In this document: positions 43,433-48,992 of the stretch, in pieces
How the letters are laid out: every line of letters begins with the position of its first letter
How positions within the stretch are numbered: the stretch's first letter is position 1
Assembly (NCBI GenBank): GCA_041159865.1
Contig: JBEAXK010000157.1
Location: forward strand, 1 to 48,992
Origin: BJGN01 sp041159865
GTDB taxonomy: Bacteria; Bacteroidota; Bacteroidia; Chitinophagales; Saprospiraceae
Reading direction: 5' to 3'
DNA: 48,992 nucleotides
Notes under the pieces: generated by a model
Told to the model about the DNA's origin: nothing
What the model saw: the letters and a program-made list of their open reading frames with translations, nothing else
The model's database searches: none
Made by a program: the position numbers and the translations under genes

Positions 43433-45838
43433 ATGCGTCGCATGAATCATCCTCCATATTTACCCTATCGTTTCCTTTTCTTTTTTTTATTTCTGTCTTC
43501 TTTTCGTCTAAATGGATTTGATGTTATAGATTCGTTGCTTCCTCCCATTGTGAGATCACAGGAGATATACGGTTTTCAACTTTTTCAAGCAACACGCTGG
43601 CCCAATGTGCTATCACCTGCTAATATTCCCGCAGAATATATTATAGGAGTTAAGGATAAAATTTCTATTCAAATTATAGGTCGTTCTCAAGCAGAATTTG
43701 TATTTAGTATCGATGAGGATGGGTTTATTTCTCCACCACAAATGCCTAAAATTTTTCTTTTAGGGATAACTTTTTTTCAGGCAAAAAAATTAATAACTGC
43801 CCATTTTTCAAGCTTTTATGATTTTAACATAGGGCAATGTATTGTTTCTCTCATTCCTTTAGGCAAAATAAAAGTTTATGTTTTGGGAAATGTTAAAAAA
43901 GAAGGTATATATGAACTTCCTGCTTTCTCTAACCTATTCCAGGCAATTTCTGCAGCAGGCGGACCAACTGATATTGCTTCTATAAGAAATATAAAACTGA
44001 TGCATCATTCTGTTTCTAAAGAAATTGATGCTTATTCCACTAGTTTTAATCCTCAGGGAAAAATTCCTGATATTTTATACGATTTAGATATCATCCATCT
44101 TCCTGTTTCAAAAATGATTATTTCACTTTCTGGGGCTATTCAGCGTCCCCTGAAATATGAAGTTCTGGAAATAGAATGCCTCGAGCAAATAATTGAATTT
44201 GGTGGAGGATTATTACCTTCGGCAAATAAGCAGTATGCACAACTTTACAGATATACGAATCATACAAGGTTACAAACAGAGATTTATCTTCCTCCTTTCC
44301 TTCAGGGAAAGGCATGTTTTAAATTTCAACATGGGGATTCTATCGTTTTTAAGGAAATTAAAGAATTCTCTCCTCAGATTGTTAAAATTAGTGGAGCCAT
44401 CCTTTTTCCAGGTAATTATGGTTTGGATAGTAGTGAAACCATCTTAAAGTTACTAAATAAAGCGGTATTATCCGACTTTGCAATAAAAGAACAATTTATC
44501 CTCCTTAGGAAAGATGAAAATCTGTCATCTGAAATTCAAAAAATTTATATGAAGGAGGGGAATCGTTTTATTGATTTTCCTCTTAGAGCAGGAGACGAAA
44601 TCATTATTGATTTTAAAGATAAATTTAAAGAGGAGTTTACCATTGAGGTTGCAGGTAAGGTAAATTTACCATACATTAAGTCATTTCCACCAGGCAAACA
44701 ATTACATGTTTCCGAAGCTATTTTTTTGGCTGGAGGGGTGTCTTTGGGAGCCTCCGGTAGAGGTTATATCTTTAGGAATAGTCCTGACCAGCCGAATCAT
44801 ACGGTTTATCTGGACTTGGATATCGATTCCATTTTAAATAATCCACTTTCTCCTATTGATTTATGGCTTGCAACTGGAGACAAATTACTTTTATTAGACC
44901 AAACATACCTGGATTATCCTACTTCCATTGGAATATTTGGCTCTGTTAAATTTCCACAGAAATTCAGGTTTCATCCTTCCTTGAAACTACAAGATTTATT
45001 CAGGCTTTCAGGCGGTATAGTGGAAGGTGCAGATTTAAACAGGGTTGAGATTTTTCGTCATACAGACAATCAAAAAATACCTGTATTAAGCAAAATAATT
45101 ACGCAGGTCTCTGATTCATTTACCTTTAAAATGAATCATTTGGACTTACAATTGATGCCAGGAGATAAAATAGTAGTTAGAAACAAGAAAGATTTAAAGC
45201 CTCCAAAAACAATTTACCTGTTTGGCAATATACCCAATCAAGGAATTTATATCTCGGATAAGCACCCTTATTTTTTATCCGATTTATGGAAAGAGGCTGG
45301 TGGATTTGAAAACGAATCAAACTTACTTTATGGAAAGCTCATCCGAAAATTAAATATTCGCTTTGAACAAAAGTTTGATCTTCCATTAGCCCTTCAAAAT
45401 CCTGGGAATATAAGTTTTGATCCTATTTTACAGGACAATGACTCTGTTTATATTGGAGAAATTAATAATGTGATATTTTTAAAAGTTCCTGATTTTAAAA
45501 TATTTGGGTTGGATTCTTCTATGCAGTATCTTCCTCTTTCTTATAAGGGAAATTATGGTATCAAATGGTATTTAAAGCAATTTGGGGGTAATATTTTACA
45601 ATCTAAAGTTGAGGGATTGGTTACCGTTTTAAACTTAGCTGGTGAAGTAAAATCAGCATCAACGAATCAATTGTCGAATAAACAATGGATGGTATTTCCT
45701 GGCGATACTATTTTGGTAACAGCATTAAGTAAGCCAGAAATACAAACAAAAAAACAAATAGACTGGGGAAAAATAACAGATCGAATTTTAGGGATAACAA
45801 CAACATTATCCTTATTTCTGGTATATCTAAACCGCTAA
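43433..45838 (+). CDS. Wza-like polysaccharide export protein with about six SLBB repeats
   Basis: The product has 801 residues. A signal peptide (about 12-28) is followed by the Poly_export domain (about 62-135; IPAEYIIGVKDKISIQI, DGFISPPQM). SLBB repeats begin at about residues 143, 226, 315, 402, 497 and 592, each with the pattern x-V-x-G-x-V-x-x-P-G-x-Y then a helix ending in GG. A C-terminal hydrophobic segment (about 783-798) precedes the final Arg. No lipobox Cys is seen. Long SLBB proteins of this kind export polysaccharide through the Bacteroidota outer membrane. A second ATG (fourth codon) is also possible. It probably forms an operon with the chain-length-type gene 31 bases downstream. 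Confidence 0.88.
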   Translation: MRRMNHPPYLPYRFLFFFLFLSSFRLNGFDVIDSLLPPIVRSQEIYGFQLFQATRWPNVLSPANIPAEYIIGVKDKISIQIIGRSQAEFVFSIDEDGFISPPQMPKIFLLGITFFQAKKLITAHFSSFYDFNIGQCIVSLIPLGKIKVYVLGNVKKEGIYELPAFSNLFQAISAAGGPTDIASIRNIKLMHHSVSKEIDAYSTSFNPQGKIPDILYDLDIIHLPVSKMIISLSGAIQRPLKYEVLEIECLEQIIEFGGGLLPSANKQYAQLYRYTNHTRLQTEIYLPPFLQGKACFKFQHGDSIVFKEIKEFSPQIVKISGAILFPGNYGLDSSETILKLLNKAVLSDFAIKEQFILLRKDENLSSEIQKIYMKEGNRFIDFPLRAGDEIIIDFKDKFKEEFTIEVAGKVNLPYIKSFPPGKQLHVSEAIFLAGGVSLGASGRGYIFRNSPDQPNHTVYLDLDIDSILNNPLSPIDLWLATGDKLLLLDQTYLDYPTSIGIFGSVKFPQKFRFHPSLKLQDLFRLSGGIVEGADLNRVEIFRHTDNQKIPVLSKIITQVSDSFTFKMNHLDLQLMPGDKIVVRNKKDLKPPKTIYLFGNIPNQGIYISDKHPYFLSDLWKEAGGFENESNLLYGKLIRKLNIRFEQKFDLPLALQNPGNISFDPILQDNDSVYIGEINNVIFLKVPDFKIFGLDSSMQYLPLSYKGNYGIKWYLKQFGGNILQSKVEGLVTVLNLAGEVKSASTNQLSNKQWMVFPGDTILVTALSKPEIQTKKQIDWGKITDRILGITTTLSLFLVYLNR

Positions 45839-45869
45839 TATTCTTTTTTTAGGCTTTAATGATAAAATT

Positions 45870-46838
45870 TTGAATAATAAAACTGCTAAGATTATTACCA
45901 TAGAGGATGTTGGGGATATATTAAAGTCCTGGTTTCATTTAATTTTAACTAATAAGATTAAATTCAGTGTGGCTTTTATAATGGGTGCAGGAATAGGATT
46001 TTTTTACGCACATTTTGTAAATAAAATTCATTATGTGAGTCGCCTTACATTTGTTATTGATAAGCAAATATCTAATCCTACTGAAGAGGGTCTTTTTCGA
46101 TATACAGGTATTAATGTTTCTGGAAATCCCTCCGTGAAATTAATGAATGGTGATAATCTCCAAATCATTCTCCAATCTGATAAAATGATTAAAGAGGCAC
46201 TGTTAAGTCCTCTGGATGAATTAAATGGACAGAATTTACTATCTTTCTTATGGAAGGAAAAAGCATTTCTATTTAACTTAAGGAGTAGAGATAGTCTTAT
46301 TAAATTGACTACGATAAAATTAAAAAAAAGTCATTTACTTGTTGGTAAATCAGGTGATATGGGTTCGTTTTACTTTATTGAAATGAATCATGAAAATGAA
46401 CTTTTTTGTTTTCACTTTCCTGTGGTTCTGTTGGAGAGTTTATTGAAATTTTATGAAAAAGAAAAATCGTTAAGCCTGAAAATGGATATTGAAGCACTAC
46501 AAATGATTATTCTCAAAATCAAAAAGGAAATAAAGTACATGCAGATAGAATGGAAGTCAAAAATGAATAAATCCAGGAATCTGGTTTTTTTCGAAGATCA
46601 AATTCTTTTGGATAACCTAAAAAAAGGTATTGAAGACCTGGAATTAAAATTAAAAATGAATCAGGAAATTCTTGATATTGCACAATTCCAGCAATTTAGA
46701 AAGTCAACTTTTTTTAGAAGTATTGACCTTCCATTTCTCCCCCTAATAAATAAAGGTAAAGGTCGTCTAAAACACGGCTTTTTAATTGGGTTTTTAACTT
46801 TTTTTGCGACCCTTTTACATAAAAAACAGAACAAATAA
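45870..46838 (+). CDS. Wzz-type polysaccharide chain-length/co-polymerase protein without kinase
   Basis: The product has 322 residues. A short cytoplasmic N-terminus, one membrane helix (about 30-50), a periplasmic domain with RLTFVID (Wzz signature strand), a coiled-coil stretch (about 205-275) and a second membrane helix (about 300-315) ending in basic residues give the Wzz topology. No Walker A motif or Tyr-rich tail follows, so no tyrosine kinase is attached. The start is probably TTG at 45870, because no in-frame ATG lies upstream and the first internal ATG (residue 38) falls within helix 1. Together with the SLBB protein it suggests an exopolysaccharide export system whose glycosyltransferases are elsewhere. 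Confidence 0.75.
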   Translation: MNNKTAKIITIEDVGDILKSWFHLILTNKIKFSVAFIMGAGIGFFYAHFVNKIHYVSRLTFVIDKQISNPTEEGLFRYTGINVSGNPSVKLMNGDNLQIILQSDKMIKEALLSPLDELNGQNLLSFLWKEKAFLFNLRSRDSLIKLTTIKLKKSHLLVGKSGDMGSFYFIEMNHENELFCFHFPVVLLESLLKFYEKEKSLSLKMDIEALQMIILKIKKEIKYMQIEWKSKMNKSRNLVFFEDQILLDNLKKGIEDLELKLKMNQEILDIAQFQQFRKSTFFRSIDLPFLPLINKGKGRLKHGFLIGFLTFFATLLHKKQNK

Positions 46839-46876
46839 TAAATGGGTAACGTATAACTATTGTAAATTTTTATGAT

Positions 46877-46884
46877 TATTTTTG
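46877..46884 (+). promoter_or_regulatory. Putative -7 promoter element (TATTTTTG) for the LytTR gene
   Basis: This is a full match to TAnnTTTG in the 112-base gap after the Wzz-type gene, 66 bases before the next ATG. The stretch is very A/T-rich, so a chance match is possible. Confidence 0.3.
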
Positions 46885-46894
46885 TAAATATGTT

Positions 46895-46939
46895 ATTCTC
46901 GATTTTCACCCATTCAATTAGACTATTAATTCTCGATTT
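46895..46939 (+). promoter_or_regulatory. Pair of 11-bp direct repeats upstream of the LytTR gene
   Basis: ATTCTCGATTT occurs at 46895-46905 and again at 46929-46939, a spacing of 34 bases, close to three helical turns. The second copy ends 11 bases before the ATG. LytTR domains bind direct repeats, so this may be an autoregulatory site (inference). Confidence 0.4.
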
Positions 46940-46950
46940 ATACATAGTAA

Positions 46951-48564
46951 ATGAAATATTTTATCCTCATACTATTTCAATTTAGTATCTTATCCTTGTA
47001 TTCGCAAGATACTAATGATCATGGTGTTTTGATAAACGATAGAACAAAGGTATATAAAACTTTTTCTCGCTTAAGTGCTTCAGAAGTTCTTGAAAAGTTG
47101 AATAATGGGGAGATTAAGCCTGTAAAAAGTAAGGCTTCACAAGGTTTATCAAACGCCTATTATTGGTTATCATTTCAAATTAATAAAAAGGATAAGATTG
47201 AAGATTACCTCTTAGAGCTAAATAGTCCACATATAGATACAGCTGCACTTTACTGCATTAAGAATGGAAAAACAATCCTGATGGCTGAAATTGGAGATCG
47301 AATTCCATTCTCAAAAAGACCCATATTTCACCCCAAATTATTATTTCCCTTGTCCAATATTGATTCTGTGAATCAGTATTTATTGCTTATTGATAAGCAA
47401 GGTGGTTCAGCTAATTTTCCCCTTTATATATGGGAAAAAAATAGTTTTGAATATCATAATTCAAGAGAAATGTTGCTCTGGTATGTATTTTTGGGGTCTT
47501 TGGTGTTTTTTACCGCGATAAGTATTTTGCTCGCTTTTATGTTTAAAAAACGAGTGTTTTATTACTATAGTTTCTTTGTAGTTATCATTTTGTGCTATAA
47601 TTTCATAACATCAGGATTTTCTTTTGCCTTTTTTTATCCAGATAATATCTGGTTAAATGATCAATTAAGATTCTTGATATTGCCTGTTTTTGGGATATCT
47701 TTTATTTTATTCACAAAACATTATTTTGAGATAAACAGGGGATTTCCAAAAATTGAGAATGGATCGAGATTACTAATTTTTGTTTTCATTTTATTGACTT
47801 ACCTGGGTTTATTTTCTAATCCTTTTACATTGCAATTTTCTATTTTGCTCATCAGTGTATTATATTTAAGCCTTGTGCTGGCTTCAATATGGTCTTTCGT
47901 TGCTATCTATTATGTTTGGGAAAGATTAAAAAATAGAGCTGTTTTATTTATACTGGCTTTTTCAGGAAATATTATGGTTTTAATTTTTAATATACTTACA
48001 GAATATGCCTTTTTAGAAAAGTCATTGATTCGGTTTAATCCCATTTTCATTGCAAATATTCAAGAAATAGTTATCATGACCATTGGAATGTATTTATATA
48101 TGAATCGAATAAATGAAGAGAGGAGAAATTTAAAAATAGAGAAAAAGGAATTGAGAGAAACCGAAATTCAATTAAAAGTGCAAATCCAAAAGTTTTTTTC
48201 ACAAAATACATTCGCCAGTTCCTTTCTTCCAAATAAGGAGGTAGGAAAATTAAATTATCCTTATTTATTGAAAGATAAAACTACCATCAATCTCCATGAT
48301 GTTTTATATGTAGAGTCAATGGATCATTATTTAACTTTATATTTCATGGACAGAAAAGTCTTGGAAAGGAAAAGTATAAAAGAATTTTTTGAATCTATAG
48401 ACATAGAAAATTTCGTTCAGGTTCATAAAAGTTTTGTTGTTAATAAGGACTATATAAAAAATGTAGAGGCAAACAAAATAATCTTATCCAATAATCAGAC
48501 TGTTCCTTTATCCAGAACCTACAAAGCTAAATTTACAGAAGAAAGTTTCAAAAAATACTCATAA
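46951..48564 (+). CDS. 7TM-DISM sensor fused to a LytTR DNA-binding domain
   Basis: The product has 537 residues. After the signal peptide (about 1-18, SLYSQ) an extracytoplasmic DISMED2-type beta-sandwich (about 20-165; YYWLSFQINKKD, YLLELNSPHIDTAALYCIKNG) precedes seven membrane helices (about 172-390). A short coiled coil (about 390-420) leads to a LytTR domain (about 432-537; VLYVESMDHYLTLYF, FVQVHKSFVVNKDYI, VPLSRTYKAKF). The protein thus couples a small-molecule or carbohydrate sensor directly to a DNA-binding domain held at the membrane, with no kinase. Its place after polysaccharide export genes suggests control of surface polymer or neighbouring genes (inference). Confidence 0.88.
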   Translation: MKYFILILFQFSILSLYSQDTNDHGVLINDRTKVYKTFSRLSASEVLEKLNNGEIKPVKSKASQGLSNAYYWLSFQINKKDKIEDYLLELNSPHIDTAALYCIKNGKTILMAEIGDRIPFSKRPIFHPKLLFPLSNIDSVNQYLLLIDKQGGSANFPLYIWEKNSFEYHNSREMLLWYVFLGSLVFFTAISILLAFMFKKRVFYYYSFFVVIILCYNFITSGFSFAFFYPDNIWLNDQLRFLILPVFGISFILFTKHYFEINRGFPKIENGSRLLIFVFILLTYLGLFSNPFTLQFSILLISVLYLSLVLASIWSFVAIYYVWERLKNRAVLFILAFSGNIMVLIFNILTEYAFLEKSLIRFNPIFIANIQEIVIMTIGMYLYMNRINEERRNLKIEKKELRETEIQLKVQIQKFFSQNTFASSFLPNKEVGKLNYPYLLKDKTTINLHDVLYVESMDHYLTLYFMDRKVLERKSIKEFFESIDIENFVQVHKSFVVNKDYIKNVEANKIILSNNQTVPLSRTYKAKFTEESFKKYS

Positions 48565-48571
48565 ATGAGTA
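48556..48571. repeat. Palindrome overlapping the LytTR stop codon
   Basis: TACTCATAAATGAGTA has 7-bp perfect arms around AA and spans the TAA stop of the LytTR gene. Its centre lies 31.5 bases before the TAACTTTG element at 48595, about where an activator would bind. It is not of the TGA-N6-TCA type. Confidence 0.5.
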
Positions 48572-48594
48572 TGTAATTTCTTGAATGAGGTACT

Positions 48595-48602
48595 TAACTT
48601 TG
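48595..48602 (+). promoter_or_regulatory. Putative -7 promoter element (TAACTTTG) for the DUF1800 gene
   Basis: This is a full match to TAnnTTTG 48 bases before the ATG at 48651, identical to the element in front of the candidate small RNA. The predicted leader is about 44 bases. Confidence 0.45.
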
Positions 48603-48650
48603 AAATTATAAAAGCATCAAATTATTTGTTCATTTTATATTTTATAAAAT

Positions 48651-48992
48651 ATGAAATATTTCAGCTTTGTTTTAGCTTGTTTTTTTCTAATTCCTTTTAA
48701 AGGTTCAGGACAAAACACCATCACTTACGGAGGCAGGGGTATTAAACCTTATCAGATTATTTCCAGTGATCAGGCAAAATTAAAAGATAGTCCAGATACG
48801 CTTAGAGATGATTCAGTCATGGACGGAACTGGTATGGATTACAACTGGTACAACATGGGTCGATTAATGAGGCAGGCTACTTTGGGGGTTAACTTCAACG
48901 ATATGAAGGAATTTGTGAAAATGACCCCTGAAAAGTGGATTGACGAGCAAATGAAAGTGTCTTCGCCGAATATGTTGGATAAAACTTTGAAA
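48651..48992 (+). CDS. DUF1800-family protein, N-terminal fragment (3' end outside window)
   Basis: There are 114 codons from the ATG to the window edge. A signal peptide (about 1-20, ending FKGSGQ) is followed by a linker and then YNMGRLMRQATLGVNFNDMK with EKWIDEQM, the pattern that opens DUF1800 proteins (RLLrRaTFG, then WIdeQL). Members are secreted or outer-surface proteins often paired with DUF1501 partners; their function is not known. The start codon overlaps a 16-base A/T palindrome (48637-48652). The rest of the gene cannot be judged. Confidence 0.75.
   Translation, partial: MKYFSFVLACFFLIPFKGSGQNTITYGGRGIKPYQIISSDQAKLKDSPDTLRDDSVMDGTGMDYNWYNMGRLMRQATLGVNFNDMKEFVKMTPEKWIDEQMKVSSPNMLDKTLK

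Noticed and set aside
1..48992. tRNA, rRNA, riboswitches, CRISPR arrays, insertion sequences, attachment sites
   Set aside because: Looked for on both strands. No cloverleaf ending in a T-loop GTTCRA, no regularly spaced repeats, no transposase or integrase motifs, and no known riboswitch core were seen.

Overview
The window looks like a chromosomal segment of a member of the Bacteroidota, most plausibly a low-GC, Saprospiraceae/Chitinophagales-like lineage. The evidence is a full-length SprA (type IX secretion translocon), a PorE-like TPR/propeller/OmpA protein, a FISUMP-domain surface protein, a CBM9/DUF5916 outer-membrane protein, 7TM-DISM and LytTR signalling domains, A/T-rich start regions without Shine-Dalgarno sequences, and repeated TAnnTTTG elements (the Bacteroidota -7 promoter box) close upstream of genes. 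The genus is inference. I see no rRNA, tRNA, insertion sequence, prophage or CRISPR.

Layout. 1-2.6 kb: tail of a FISUMP protein with its terminator, then a DUF5916 protein. 2.6-4.7 kb (minus): a Gfo/Idh/MocA oxidoreductase and a PhyH-type dioxygenase. 4.8-9.1 kb (plus): DUF4230 protein, then a POT and an OPT peptide transporter. 9.1-13.4 kb (minus): three periplasmic folding proteins of the SurA/PpiC type. 13.5-15.5 kb: purD and ruvA, divergent. 15.6-26.1 kb (plus): sprA, a histidine kinase three bases later, an OmpR-type regulator, and pyrD. 26.2-32.2 kb (minus): TPM protein, amidohydrolase, a Pat-like acetyltransferase and a histone-deacetylase-family protein. 32.2-35.9 kb: a candidate small RNA, universal stress protein, Hsp20, HemN and a gamma carbonic anhydrase. 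36-43.3 kb: purA, PorE-like protein, CstB-like persulfide dioxygenase/sulfurtransferase, M17 aminopeptidase, ROK kinase. 43.4-49 kb (plus): polysaccharide export protein, chain-length-type protein, membrane-bound LytTR regulator, start of a DUF1800 protein.

How the parts may work together. SprA and the PorE-like protein belong to the type IX secretion machinery, and the three SurA/PpiC-like proteins would serve the same envelope. The Pat-like acetyltransferase and the deacetylase homologue are six bases apart and look like a write/erase pair for protein acylation. The most interesting signal is regulatory. CRP/FNR-type boxes (TGA-N6-TCA) occur in four intergenic regions. Two of them, in front of the persulfide dioxygenase gene and in front of an ORF-less plus-strand unit that ends in a strong terminator, lie exactly 29.5 bases (box centre to first base) upstream of a perfect TAnnTTTG element. 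That is the geometry of a class II activator site at about -41.5. A third box, between hemN and the carbonic anhydrase gene, shows the same register with a weaker -7 element. I infer a local CRP/FNR regulon that includes a small RNA of about 64 nt.

Limits: all calls were made by reading the sequence and translations; no database search, structure prediction or motif statistics were run. Residue positions are approximate unless a single residue is named.
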